Below, in pieces: positions 53,063 through 63,727 of a stretch of DNA of 64,000 bases. The notes under the pieces were generated by a model. It ran no database searches. It saw only the letters and a program-made list of their open reading frames with translations, and was not told where the DNA came from. Made by a program: the position numbers and the translations under genes. Location of the stretch: NCBI GenBank assembly GCA_963760225.1, contig CAVXCD010000003.1, positions 1,550,001 to 1,614,000 of the forward strand, read 5' to 3'. The stretch's first letter is position 1. Every line of letters begins with the position of its first letter. This DNA is from 13-2-20CM-66-19 sp963760225. GTDB taxonomy: Bacteria; Pseudomonadota; Gammaproteobacteria; Steroidobacterales; Steroidobacteraceae.

Positions 53063-54157
53063 CTAAGGGACGCGCGCGGCCGCCTCGCTGGCCAGTGCCA
53101 GCGAGGCGGTCAGTCCCGGCGACTCGATGCCGAAGAGATTGAGCACGGTGGGCACGCCGTGCAGCGCCGCACCGTCGATGCGGAAATCCGCGAGCGGCTG
53201 TCCGGGCGCCGAGATGCGCGGGCGCATGCTGGCAAACCCCGGCTGCAGCCGGCCATCCTCAAGTCCGGGCCAGTAGCCGCGTACGGCGGCGTAGAACTGC
53301 GCAGCCCGCTGCGCATCGGCGGCGTAGTCGCAGGCCTCGAGCCACTCAACATCGGGTCCGAAGCGAGCGCCGCCGGCCAGATCGAGCGTCAGATGAATGC
53401 CGAGACCGCCGTCCACCGGCAGCGGATAGATCAGGCGCTGAAACGGTGAGCGGCCGCGCAACGCGAAGTAGCTGCCCTTGACGAAGTAGCTCTGCGGTAC
53501 GTGCCGCGCGGGGAAGCCTTCCATGAGCCGCGCCAGCGCCGGGGCGTGCAGTCCGGCGCTGTTGACCACCAGTCTCGCCTGTAGCTGCGGCGCGGCGCCG
53601 TTGACGCCGATGAGCACGGTTTGCTCTGCGAGCACCAGGCGCGTGACGCTGCAGTGACACACCAGCGTGGCGCCGTGCGCCTCGGCCTCGGCGAGCAGCG
53701 CGCGCATGTAAGCGTGCGCATCGACGATACCGGTCTCGGGGGAATGCAGCGCCGCCGCGCACTCGAGTGCCGGCTCGAGCACCCTGGCCGCCGCGCGCTC
53801 GAGCCACTCGAGCGGCACGCCGTTGGCCTGGGCGCCCGCCATGAGCTGCTGCAGCGCCGGCCGCTGTGCCTCGTCCGCGGCCACCACGAGCTTGCCGCAG
53901 CGGCGATGGCCGACGCCGTGCTCGCGACAGAACGCGTACAGGCGCTCACGCCCCGCGACGCATAGCCGCGCCTTGAGCGACCCGCGCGGATAGTAGAGCC
54001 CGGCGTGGATGACCTCGCTGCTGCGGGCGCTCACACCGCTGCCGAAGCGCTCGGCGGCTTCCAGCAGCAGCACTTCGCGGCCGCGCAGGGCGAGCTCGCG
54101 CGCGACCGCGATGCCGATCACTCCGGCCCCGATCACCACGACGTCGGCGCTGTCCAC
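53063..54157 (-). CDS. FAD-dependent oxidoreductase, L-2-hydroxyglutarate oxidase-like
   Basis: The 364-residue DAO-family flavoprotein has VVVIGAGVIGIAVARELALR at the N-terminus, ARSSEVIHAGLYYPRGSLKA and YFVKGSYFALRG, and the C-terminal block LFGIESPGLTASLALA. These are the features of the L2HGDH/LhgO group, which oxidises L-2-hydroxyglutarate to 2-oxoglutarate. The start is the GTG at 54157, 59 bp from the divergent FadB-type gene. A related hydroxyacid could also be the substrate. Confidence 0.82.
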   Translation of the reverse strand: MDSADVVVIGAGVIGIAVARELALRGREVLLLEAAERFGSGVSARSSEVIHAGLYYPRGSLKARLCVAGRERLYAFCREHGVGHRRCGKLVVAADEAQRPALQQLMAGAQANGVPLEWLERAAARVLEPALECAAALHSPETGIVDAHAYMRALLAEAEAHGATLVCHCSVTRLVLAEQTVLIGVNGAAPQLQARLVVNSAGLHAPALARLMEGFPARHVPQSYFVKGSYFALRGRSPFQRLIYPLPVDGGLGIHLTLDLAGGARFGPDVEWLEACDYAADAQRAAQFYAAVRGYWPGLEDGRLQPGFASMRPRISAPGQPLADFRIDGAALHGVPTVLNLFGIESPGLTASLALASEAAARVP

Positions 54158-54216
54158 GATCGGGAAGTGTAGGGCGTGACTGGCGTGACACGCACGCGGC
54201 CGTACAATGCCGCCTC

Positions 54217-56317
54217 ATGTCCGCCGTGCATTATCGCCTCGAGGACGGGGTCGCGGTCGTCACGATCGACAATCCGCCGGTCAATGCGCTGTCGCTCGCG
54301 GTGCGCGCCGGGCTGCTGCAGGCGCTCGAGCGCGCCGCGCAGGACGAGGCGGTGCGCGCCGTGGTGCTCACCGGCGCGCACGGCAACTTCGCCGCCGGCG
54401 CCGACATCAGGGAGATCGCCTCGGGCGCGGTGCTCAAATCCCCCATCACGCGCGAGGTGCAGGCGCGCATGGAGGCACTGCCCAAGCCGCTGGTGGCGGC
54501 CATCGAGGGCGTGGCACTCGGCGGCGGCTTCGAGCTGGCACTCACCTGTCACTGGCGCCTCGCGCGGCGCGCCGCCAGCGTCGGGCTGCCGGAGGTGAAG
54601 CTCGGACTGATTCCCGGCGCCGGCGGCACGCAGCGCTTCACGCGCCTGGCGGGACCTGCCGCGGCACTCGAGGCGATCACCAGCGGCGCGCAGCTTCCCG
54701 CCGAGCGCGCGCTCGCGCTCGGTCTGATCGATGCGCTCGCCGACGACCTGCCGGCGGAGGCGATCGTGTATGCGCGCGAGGCGGCCGCCAGCGGCCGGCC
54801 GCTGCGCCGTGCTGCTGAGCTCGATGCGCAGGTGCGCAACGTCGATCCGCAGCTGTTCGCGCAGTTTCGCCGCAAGCTTGCGAACAAGACGCGCGGCCAG
54901 CTCGCGCCGGGGCGCATCATCGACAGCATCGAAGCGGCCTGCACGCTCGCGCCGCAGGACGCCATGGCGCGCGAGCGCGAGTACTTTCTCGAATGCCGCG
55001 ACAGCCCGCAGCGCTCGGCGCTGGTGCATGTGTTCTTCGCCGAGCGCGAGGCGCGCCGCATTCCGGATCTGCCGCCGCAGGTGCAGCCGCTGCCGCTGCG
55101 CAGCGCGGGGGTGATCGGTGCAGGCACCATGGGCGGCGGCATCGCCATGAGCCTCGCCAACGCCGGCATCCCGGTGGTGGTGCTGGAGGCCTCGGCCGAG
55201 GCGCTCGAGCGCGGCCTCGGGCAGGTACGCGCCAACTACGAAGGCTCGGTGACGCGCGGCAGCCTGTCGCGCGAGCGCGCTGAGCGTGCGCTGTCGCTGA
55301 TCCGCGGGGTGCGCGCGTACCCCGAGCTCGCCGCGGCCGACATCATCATCGAGGCGGTGTTCGAGGATCTCGCGGTGAAGCAGCAGGTGTTCGCGCAGCT
55401 CGATCAGGTGGCCGCGCCCGCGGCGATCCTCGCCACCAACACCTCGACGCTCGACATCGACCGCGATCGCCGACAGCACCTCGCGGCCGGCGCAGGTGGT
55501 GGGCACGCACTTCTTCAGCCCGGCGCACGTCATGAAGCTGCTCGAGAACGTACGCGGCCGGCGTACCTCGGCGCAGACCATCGCCACGGTGATGGAGCTC
55601 GGCCGACGGCTCGGCAAGGTCGCGGTGCTCGCCGGCAACTGCGACGGCTTCATCGGCAACCGCATGCTCATGTTCTACGGCGCGGAAGCGGAGTTCCTGC
55701 TGGAGGAGGGCGCCACCCCCGAACAGATCGATCGCGTCATGGAGGGCTTCGGCTTCGCGATGGGACCGCTCGCGGTGCGCGACCTCGCCGGCAACGACGT
55801 CGGCTTCATGATCCGCAAGGGGCGCCGCCTGCCTGCCGACGAGCGCTGGTCGCCGATCCTCGAGCGGCTGGTGGCCCAGGGCCGCCTGGGTCAGAAGAGC
55901 GGCCGGGGTTTCTACCGCTACGAGGGACGCGCCCGCATCCCGGACCCCGAGGTCACGGCGCTCATCGAGGACGTGTCGCGCGGGCTCGGCATCGAGCGCC
56001 GCGCGATTCCCGATGAGGAGATTCTTTCGCGGCTGCTGCACCCGCTCGTCAACGAGGGCGCGCGCATCGTGGCGGAGGGCATCGCGACGCGTCCCGGGGA
56101 TATCGACGTCGTCTACGTACACGGCTACGGCTTCCCCGCCTACCGCGGCGGACCGATGTTCTGGGCCGAGCAGGCGGGGCTGGCGCGGGTGGTCGAAACC
56201 ATGCGCCGCCTCGCGCCGACGCACGGCGCGCGCTGGGCTCCGGCGCCGCTGTTGGAGCAGCTGGTGGCATCCGGCAAGGGCTGGGACAGCCTCGGCGCGC
56301 ACGGGCAGGGCGCCTGA
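54217..56317 (+). pseudogene. FadB/FadJ-type enoyl-CoA hydratase/3-hydroxyacyl-CoA dehydrogenase with a frameshift
   Basis: The first part has an enoyl-CoA hydratase domain (VTIDNPPVNALSLAVRAGLL, ANFAAGADIRE-like loop, EGVALGGGFELALTCHWRLA). A 3-hydroxyacyl-CoA dehydrogenase domain follows (GVIGAGTMGGGIAMSLANAG, ATNTSTLDID). At 55461-55462 an extra C after ATC-GAC shifts the frame. Removing it gives AIADSTSRPAQVVGTHFFSP and continues into the second open frame (VMKLLENVRG, GNDVGFMIRKG) to the stop at 56317, giving about 699 residues, the normal length. The uncorrected frame runs in a wrong phase to 56016. It is either a recent mutation or a sequencing error, since the rest is undamaged. The two fragments would otherwise catalyse two steps of beta-oxidation. 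Confidence 0.85.
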
Positions 56318-56322
56318 AGCTC

Positions 56323-58071
56323 ATGCGGCGCGCGCGCTGCGTCGCAGCGGTGCTCAGCGCCGCGGCGCTGAGTATCGCCTCTCACGCCCAGACGCCGGCG
56401 GCGATGCACGCTGCCGGGCAGCTGCCGGCGAGCGTCGCGCAGTGGGCCGAGGGCGCGCGCCTGCTTCCCGGCCTGGGTGACTTTCACCGCCCGATCACGA
56501 CCTCATCGGCCTTGGCCCAGCAGTACTTTGACCAGGGCCTGCGTCTGGCATGGGCGTTCAATCACGACGAGGCGGCACGCTCCTTCGCGCAGGCCGCGCG
56601 CCTGGATCCGGCATGCGCCATCTGCTACTGGGGCGTGGCGCTCAGCGTCGGCCCGAATTACAACATCTCCTCCATGGATACCGTGCGCGCCCAGGTCGCC
56701 TGGGAAGCGCTGCACGATGCGCAGGCGAACGCCGTCAGCGCGGCACCGGTCGAGCAGGCGCTGATCGGTGCGCTCGCGGCGCGCTATCCGAGCGCGGACG
56801 CCATCGGCCCGAACAACCTCGATGCCGTGCAAAACGCGTACGCGCGTGCCATGGAGGCGGTGGCGGCGCGCTTTGCGGATGACCTCGACGTGCAGACGCT
56901 GTGCGCCGAAGCCGAGATGAACGTGCACGCCTGGAAGCTGTGGACGCCTGAGGGCACGCCGGTCGACGGCACGCTCGCCATCGAGGCGCGCCTCGAGGCG
57001 GTGCTGCGCCGTGATCCTGGCCACCCCGGCGCGAACCACTATTACATCCACGTGATGGAAGGCTCCTCCCATCCGCAGGCGGCGCTGCCGTCCGCGCAAC
57101 GCCTCTCCGGCATGATGCCCGCTGCCGGGCACCTCGAGCACATGCCCGCACACATCATGGAGCGCATCGGGCGCTACGAAGCAGCGGCGGAAGCCAACCG
57201 CCGCGCGGTGAGCGCCGATCTGGCCTACCTCGCCACGCTGATCCCGCCGGATCACTACGCGATGTACCTGGTCCATAACTATTCCTTCCTCGCCTACGCG
57301 GTGGCGATGGAAGGGCGCAAGGCCGAAACGCTGACCGTGGTGCAGCAGCTGGTGGAGCACGCACCGCTGTCGATGCAGCTGGCGATGGGCGAGTCGGGCT
57401 GGAGCACGAGCCAGCAGTACGCGGCGCTGGTGCGTTTTGGCCTTTGGGACGAGCTGATCGCGCTCGGCCCGCCCGACGCCCAGGCGCCCGGCCTGACGGC
57501 CGCCTACCTCTACGGCCGCGGCGTCGCCCTGGCCGCGCGCGGGCGCACCGATGAGGCCCAGCACGCGCTCGATGAGCTGCGCGCGCTTGCTGAGGGCGTG
57601 CCGGCGGAGGGGCACGCGCTGCGCTCCATGTTGAGCATCGCGCAGCCGATCGTCGCGGCACGCATCGCCGCCACGCTTGCGCATAACGAGGAGGCCGTGA
57701 CGCTCCTGCAGGAGGCAGTGGCGGCGGAAGATGCGCTGCCCTACAACGAGCCGCCGGACTGGTTCTTTCCCGTGCGCCACCTGCTCGGTGCCCAGCTGCT
57801 CATCGCCGCTCGCCCCGCGCAGGCCGAGCGTGTCTACCGCGAGGACCTCAGGCGCAACCCCGACAACGGCTGGGCACTGTTCGGACTCGCCGCCGCGCTG
57901 CGCGCGCAGGGTGAGCCGCGCGCCGCGGCGCGCGTGACGCAGGCGCTCAAGCGCGCCTGGGCGCACGCCGACGTCCCTCTGGAGGGCTCGGCATTCTGGT
58001 TCGCGGGCGCCGATGTGACGACCTGCGAATGCCAACGCACCACCGCTAGGGTACCGGCAGGCGGGTCGTGA
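56323..58071 (+). CDS. Secreted tetratricopeptide-repeat protein
   Basis: The 582-residue protein has a signal peptide (cut after SHA, about residue 22). Helical TPR-like repeats include FDQGLRLAWAFNHDEAARSF, RLDPACAICYWGVALSVGPN and YREDLRRNPDNGWALFGLAA. A His-rich stretch (NHYYIHVMEGSSHPQAALPS) could bind metal. Proteins of this type are widespread and uncharacterised. It starts 6 bp after the FadB-type gene, and its last 26 bp overlap the convergent Lrp gene. Confidence 0.8.
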   Translation: MRRARCVAAVLSAAALSIASHAQTPAAMHAAGQLPASVAQWAEGARLLPGLGDFHRPITTSSALAQQYFDQGLRLAWAFNHDEAARSFAQAARLDPACAICYWGVALSVGPNYNISSMDTVRAQVAWEALHDAQANAVSAAPVEQALIGALAARYPSADAIGPNNLDAVQNAYARAMEAVAARFADDLDVQTLCAEAEMNVHAWKLWTPEGTPVDGTLAIEARLEAVLRRDPGHPGANHYYIHVMEGSSHPQAALPSAQRLSGMMPAAGHLEHMPAHIMERIGRYEAAAEANRRAVSADLAYLATLIPPDHYAMYLVHNYSFLAYAVAMEGRKAETLTVVQQLVEHAPLSMQLAMGESGWSTSQQYAALVRFGLWDELIALGPPDAQAPGLTAAYLYGRGVALAARGRTDEAQHALDELRALAEGVPAEGHALRSMLSIAQPIVAARIAATLAHNEEAVTLLQEAVAAEDALPYNEPPDWFFPVRHLLGAQLLIAARPAQAERVYREDLRRNPDNGWALFGLAAALRAQGEPRAAARVTQALKRAWAHADVPLEGSAFWFAGADVTTCECQRTTARVPAGGS

Positions 58072-58516
58072 ACTTCTTGGTACGCAGCACGAAGCTGGTG
58101 TTGACCGAGCGCACCGCCGTAAGCTGCAGCAGCTGTGTCGAGAGCAGGTGCTCGTAGGCCTCCATGCTGGCAGCCACGATGCGCAGCAGGTAGTCGTTCG
58201 CGCCGCTCATCGAGTGGCACTCGAGCACCTCGGGACGATCCTTGACGAACTGGTCGAACTGGCGCACCGATTCGGGATGATGATTCTCGAGCGACACCAC
58301 CGCGTAGGCGAGGATCGGCAGCCCGATGGCCGGCGCGCGCAGCAGCGTCGCATAGCCGGCGATGAATCCGGCCTGTTCCAGGCGGCGCAGCCGTCGCCAG
58401 CACGGCGCGGCCGACAGGCCCACGCGCCGCGCGAGATCCTGGTTGGAGATGCGCGCATCGGCCTGCAGCTCTTCGAGGATGCGGCGGTCGAGGCGATCGA
58501 GCGGTCGGGACGCCAT
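58046..58516 (-). CDS. Lrp/AsnC-family regulator, probably of the 2-oxoacid dehydrogenase operon
   Basis: The 156-residue protein has an N-terminal winged helix (LDRLDRRILEELQADARISN, GLSAAPCWRRLRRLEQAGFI) and a RAM domain (LECHSMSGANDYLLRIVAAS). It is divergent from the E1-E2-CoA ligase operon across 132 bp that holds two GCAA-N5-TTGC sites. In other bacteria, BkdR-type Lrp proteins activate branched-chain 2-oxoacid dehydrogenase operons in the presence of the amino acid, a close parallel. Confidence 0.88.
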   Translation of the reverse strand: MASRPLDRLDRRILEELQADARISNQDLARRVGLSAAPCWRRLRRLEQAGFIAGYATLLRAPAIGLPILAYAVVSLENHHPESVRQFDQFVKDRPEVLECHSMSGANDYLLRIVAASMEAYEHLLSTQLLQLTAVRSVNTSFVLRTKKFTTRLPVP

Positions 58517-58548
58517 GGCTAAGGGTCAGCAGCGGGCAGGGCGCATGA

Positions 58549-58602
58549 GCAAGAATATTGCCAAATCGAGCCTGAACAAGGCAACAGAAGCAAGGTAATT
58601 GC
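58549..58602. promoter_or_regulatory. Paired GCAA-N5-TTGC sites between the Lrp gene and the 2-oxoacid dehydrogenase operon
   Basis: GCAAGAATATTGC (58549-58561) and GCAAGGTAATTGC (58590-58602) share the inverted arms GCAA/TTGC with 5-bp centres. The centres are 41 bp apart, close to four helical turns. This is what an Lrp-type oligomer would be expected to bind in the divergent control region. Confidence 0.55.
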
Positions 58603-58648
58603 ACCACTTAGGGCATAAGCTGCGCGCGGCATCAACGCCGGAGATCCC

Positions 58649-60751
58649 ATGGCGGTACAGGCTGTAGCCCCGCAACCGGCCCGCGAGGCGCACGGGCTGC
58701 GCGCGGAGCCCGACTGGCGCAAGGTCGCCAGGCTCCTGCACACCTCGCGAGCGCTCGATGATATCGAAGAGACCCGCCTGGTACCCGAGCGCAAGGTGCT
58801 CTACCAGTTCTCCGCCCGCGGCCACGAGCTGCCGCAGATACTGCTGGGACTGCAGCTCACCGATGCGCACGACGGCGTGGCGGTCTACTACCGCTCGCGC
58901 CCCCTCATGCTGACGCTCGGCATGAGCGCCGAAGATGCCGCCGCCGGTCCGCTGATGCGCGGCGATTCCTGCAGCGGCGGCCGTGACATCGGCGTGGTGT
59001 TCAATCGTCCGGGCCGCGGCGGACCGACGGTACTGCCGGCGTGCGGCGGCGTGGGCACACAGTACACGCCGGCCGCCGGCTGGGCGCAGGCGATCCGCTA
59101 CCGTCATGACACGCTCGCCGATCCCTCCTATGCCCGCAGCATCGCCGTGGTGCTCGGCGGCGATGCATCGACCGCGACCAACGGCTTCTGGTCGGCCCTG
59201 AATATCGCCACCACTCAGCAGCTGCCGCTGCTGTTCTTCATCGAGGACAACGGCTACGGGATATCCGTGCCGGCGCGGCTGCAGACCCCGGGCGGCAACA
59301 TCGCCGCCAACCTGCGTTCCTTCACCGGGCTCACGATTCTCGAGGGGGACGGTTGCGATCCGCGCGCGGTGGCGGCGCTGGTGGAGCAGGCGGTCGAGCG
59401 GGTGCGCAGCGCCCGCGCGCCGCTGCTGCTGCGGTTGACCGTGCCGCGCCTGTCGGGTCATTCGGGCCAGGACACCCAGGCATACAAATCACCGCAGCTC
59501 CTCGGCGAGGAGCGTGCCCGCGACCCGCTGCGGCGGCTGCAGGAGTTCGTGGTGCCGGCGGTGCTCAGTGAGACCGAATGGGCGCAGCTGGCGGGCGCGG
59601 CGCGCAGCGAGGTCGAGGGCGCCATCGGGCGGGCACAGGCCCGCGCGCAGCCCGATCCGCGTCAGTTGACCGACCATGTGTTCTCGGCGGCCGGCGGGGG
59701 CGCGCTGCAGGAGCAGGGCGGGCTCGCGCCGGAGGGCTACCGGCATGCGCGCTCGAGCGCACTGGCGCGCCCCGAAGGTGCGCGCATCAACATGCTGACC
59801 GCGATCCGGCGCACGCTCGACGTGGAGCTCGCGGCAAATCCGCGCATGCTGGTGTTCGGCGAGGACGTGGGACCCAAGGGCGGGGTGCACGGGGCGACGC
59901 TCGGACTGGCTGATAAATACGGCGCGGCGCGCGTGTTCGACACCAGTCTCTCGGAGGAGGGCATCATCGGCCGCGCGGTCGGCATGGCACTCGCCGGGCT
60001 GCTGCCGGTCGCCGAAATCCAGTTTCGCAAGTACGCCGAGCCCGCGGCCGAACAGCTCAACGACTGCGGCACGCTGCGCTGGCGCACCCACAACCATTTC
60101 GCGGCGCCCATCGTGGTACGCATGCCGGGCGGGTTCTTCAAGTGCGGCGATCCCTGGCATAGCCAGACCAACGAGGTCGCCTGGGCCCACGGGGTCGGCT
60201 GGCGGGTCGCCGTTCCGTCGAACGCCGAGGACGCGGTCGGACTGCTGCGCGCGGCGCTGCGCGGCAACGATCCGGTGATCTTCTTCGAGCATCGTGCCAT
60301 GCTCGACGGCGCCTGGGCGCGCCGTCCCTATCCGGGCGACGAGTTCGTCGTGCCGTTCGGGCAGGCGCGCACCGTGCGCAGCGGCAGCGAGGTCACGGTG
60401 GTCAGCTGGGGGGCGATGGTCGAGCGCTGCGAGCTGGCCGCCGCGCGCTCGCAGGTTGACGTCGAGCTGCTCGATCTGCGTACGGTCTCGCCCTGGGACT
60501 CGCAGGCGGTGCGTGCGTCGGTGGAAAAGACCCATCGCTGCCTCATCGTGCACGAGGACAACCGCACCGCCGCCTTCGGCGCAGAGATCGCGGCCACGCT
60601 CGCCGAGGACAGCTTCTTCAGCCTCGAGGCGCCGCTGCTGCGTCTCGCCATGCCCGATATTCCCAGCCCGCACAGCCCGGTGCTGCTCGAGGCGGCGCTT
60701 CCGGACGTGGCGCGCATCTGCCAGGCCATTCAGCGCCTGGCGAGCCTGTGA
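58649..60751 (+). CDS. 2-oxoacid dehydrogenase E1 component, alpha-beta fusion
   Basis: The 700-residue protein joins the two E1 subunits. Residues about 1-330 are the alpha part (LHTSRALDDIEETRL, VLGGDASTATNGFWSALNIA with the thiamine diphosphate motif, FFIEDNGYGISVPA). Residues about 375-700 are the beta part (INMLTAIRRTLDVELAANPR, FGEDVGPKGGVHGAT, FDTSLSEEGIIGRAVGMALA). It decarboxylates a 2-oxoacid and loads the acyl group onto the E2 lipoyl arm. Branched-chain or aryl-pyruvate substrates fit best given the Lrp regulator and the phenylacetate-CoA ligase-like neighbour. Most relatives have separate alpha and beta genes. Confidence 0.88.
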   Translation: MAVQAVAPQPAREAHGLRAEPDWRKVARLLHTSRALDDIEETRLVPERKVLYQFSARGHELPQILLGLQLTDAHDGVAVYYRSRPLMLTLGMSAEDAAAGPLMRGDSCSGGRDIGVVFNRPGRGGPTVLPACGGVGTQYTPAAGWAQAIRYRHDTLADPSYARSIAVVLGGDASTATNGFWSALNIATTQQLPLLFFIEDNGYGISVPARLQTPGGNIAANLRSFTGLTILEGDGCDPRAVAALVEQAVERVRSARAPLLLRLTVPRLSGHSGQDTQAYKSPQLLGEERARDPLRRLQEFVVPAVLSETEWAQLAGAARSEVEGAIGRAQARAQPDPRQLTDHVFSAAGGGALQEQGGLAPEGYRHARSSALARPEGARINMLTAIRRTLDVELAANPRMLVFGEDVGPKGGVHGATLGLADKYGAARVFDTSLSEEGIIGRAVGMALAGLLPVAEIQFRKYAEPAAEQLNDCGTLRWRTHNHFAAPIVVRMPGGFFKCGDPWHSQTNEVAWAHGVGWRVAVPSNAEDAVGLLRAALRGNDPVIFFEHRAMLDGAWARRPYPGDEFVVPFGQARTVRSGSEVTVVSWGAMVERCELAAARSQVDVELLDLRTVSPWDSQAVRASVEKTHRCLIVHEDNRTAAFGAEIAATLAEDSFFSLEAPLLRLAMPDIPSPHSPVLLEAALPDVARICQAIQRLASL

Positions 60752-60758
60752 GAGGCAC

Positions 60759-62066
60759 ATGAGCGCGATCGTGGACATCCGCGCGCCGGCGGAGCAGACC
60801 GAGGGCACACGCTCGCAGGTGCTGCGCTGGCTGAAACAGGTCGGCGAGCGCGTCACGCAGAACGAGCCGCTCATCGAGCTCGAGACCGACAAGGTGACCG
60901 TGGAAGTCGCATCCCCGGCTGCCGGAGTGCTGCGCGAGATCCTGAAGCAGGAGGCCGACGAGATCGCTCCGGGAGAGCTGCTCGGGCGACTCGATACCGC
61001 CGCGGCGTCCGCCACCGTCGCGACGCCGGCAATCGCAGCGGCCGCCGAGGCGACCGGCGCCGGCGCAGCGCCTGCTGCGGCGGCACGGCGTGCAGCCAGC
61101 GCGCCAGTCAGCGCGGGCGCACGCGCCGCTGCCGGGCGCGGCGCGCCTTTGAGCCCGGCGGTCAGGCGCCTGCTCGCCGAGCATCAGCTGGAGGCGGACG
61201 CCATCTCCGGCAGCGGCGAAGGCGGGCGGGTCACGGTGGAGGACGTGCTGCGCGCGGCCGCCGCTCGCGACGGCGCCGGTGGCGCGACCAGCGCCGGCGC
61301 AGGCACTGCCAGCGTAGCGGCGCGGCCGGCTGCAGCAGGGCCCACGCCCGTCGCGGAGCTTGCCGCCGGCGTGCGGCGTGTGCCGCACAGCGCCGTGCGG
61401 CGGCGCATCGCCGAGCACATGACGCATAGCCTCCTGCATACGGCGCCGCATGTGACGACGGTGTTCGAGGCGGATCTGGGTGCGGTACTGCAGGATCGCG
61501 CGCGCCAGCGCGACGAGTTCGCCAGCCGCGGCGTCGCGCTCACCCTGACGGCTTACTTCGTGCGCGCCGCGGTCACCGCCATCCGCGCGGTTCCCGAAGC
61601 CAACAGCCGCTGGACCGACAGCGCCCTCGAGATCTATGAGGCGGCGCACATCGGCATCGCCACGGCGGTGGAGGGCGTCGGCCTGGTGGTGCCGGTGCTG
61701 CGCGATGCGCAGTCCCTCGACCTGTTCGCCACCGCGCGCGGCGTCGAGGACCTGGTGCGGCGGGCGCGTGCCGGGCAGCTGTCGCCGGCGGACGTGCGCG
61801 GCGGCACCTTCACGATCTCGAACCACGGCGTGAGCGGCAGCCTGCTGGCGGCACCGATCATCATCAACCAGCCGCAGTCGGCGATTCTCGGCATCGGCAG
61901 GCTTGAGAAGCGCGCGGTGGTGGTCGAGGAGGGCGACGAGGAGAAGATCGTGGTGCGACCCCGCTGCTACGTCAGCCTCACGCTCGATCACCGCGTCATG
62001 GACGGGCATCAGGCGAACCATTTCCTGCAGATCTTCGTGCAGACGCTCGGCGCGTGGCGGGCGTAA
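60759..62066 (+). CDS. 2-oxoacid dehydrogenase E2, dihydrolipoamide acyltransferase
   Basis: The 435-residue protein has an N-terminal lipoyl domain with the modified Lys in ETDKVTVEVASP. An Ala-rich linker leads to a peripheral subunit-binding domain (LSPAVRRLLAEHQLEADAIS, GSGEGGRVTVEDVL). The catalytic domain, about 205-435, has the active site LTLDHRVMDGHQANHF. It transfers the acyl group to CoA. The start lies 7 bp after the E1 stop with GAGAGG upstream. No E3 (dihydrolipoamide dehydrogenase) is encoded in the window, so a shared E3 must be used. Confidence 0.9.
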   Translation: MSAIVDIRAPAEQTEGTRSQVLRWLKQVGERVTQNEPLIELETDKVTVEVASPAAGVLREILKQEADEIAPGELLGRLDTAAASATVATPAIAAAAEATGAGAAPAAAARRAASAPVSAGARAAAGRGAPLSPAVRRLLAEHQLEADAISGSGEGGRVTVEDVLRAAAARDGAGGATSAGAGTASVAARPAAAGPTPVAELAAGVRRVPHSAVRRRIAEHMTHSLLHTAPHVTTVFEADLGAVLQDRARQRDEFASRGVALTLTAYFVRAAVTAIRAVPEANSRWTDSALEIYEAAHIGIATAVEGVGLVVPVLRDAQSLDLFATARGVEDLVRRARAGQLSPADVRGGTFTISNHGVSGSLLAAPIIINQPQSAILGIGRLEKRAVVVEEGDEEKIVVRPRCYVSLTLDHRVMDGHQANHFLQIFVQTLGAWRA

Positions 62067-62078
62067 CTTAGGACGAGC

Positions 62079-63380
<1,302 letters not shown>

Positions 63381-63727
63381 AGGCGCGCGCACCGCCAGCG
63401 GCAGGCGCTCGCACGCCAACCCGCCGGTGGCGGGTCACCCCGGTTTGCTCACAGATGAGGCTTTGAGCACACTGGTGAGCTAAAGCCCGGGTTCAGCAAC
63501 GGCGAGCCTATGAACAGGTCTGTGACGATCTACAGCAGTCTCGCCTTATTCGACAAGGGGACGTTGTCTTGCGCCAATTTCACGAACAGATTGGCGTACT
63601 TGAATTCGGCGAACTCGATCAGGTTGACCGCCGGGGAGTCATGCGCAGCGCCTGGCCCCAATCGGACCACTCGGAGAAAAGTCGAAATACAGGCTACCCG
63701 CGCTGGTGGACGTGGGAGACCGGTCCC
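63381..63727. other. Lower-GC intergenic stretch without a recognised gene
   Basis: The region after the CoA-ligase gene contains a perfect hairpin, ACCCGCC-GGT-GGCGGGT (63419-63435), a possible terminator for that operon although no U tract follows. From about 63440 base composition falls clearly below that of the window. Short open frames are present on both strands but none has a convincing start or family signature. Confidence 0.5.
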
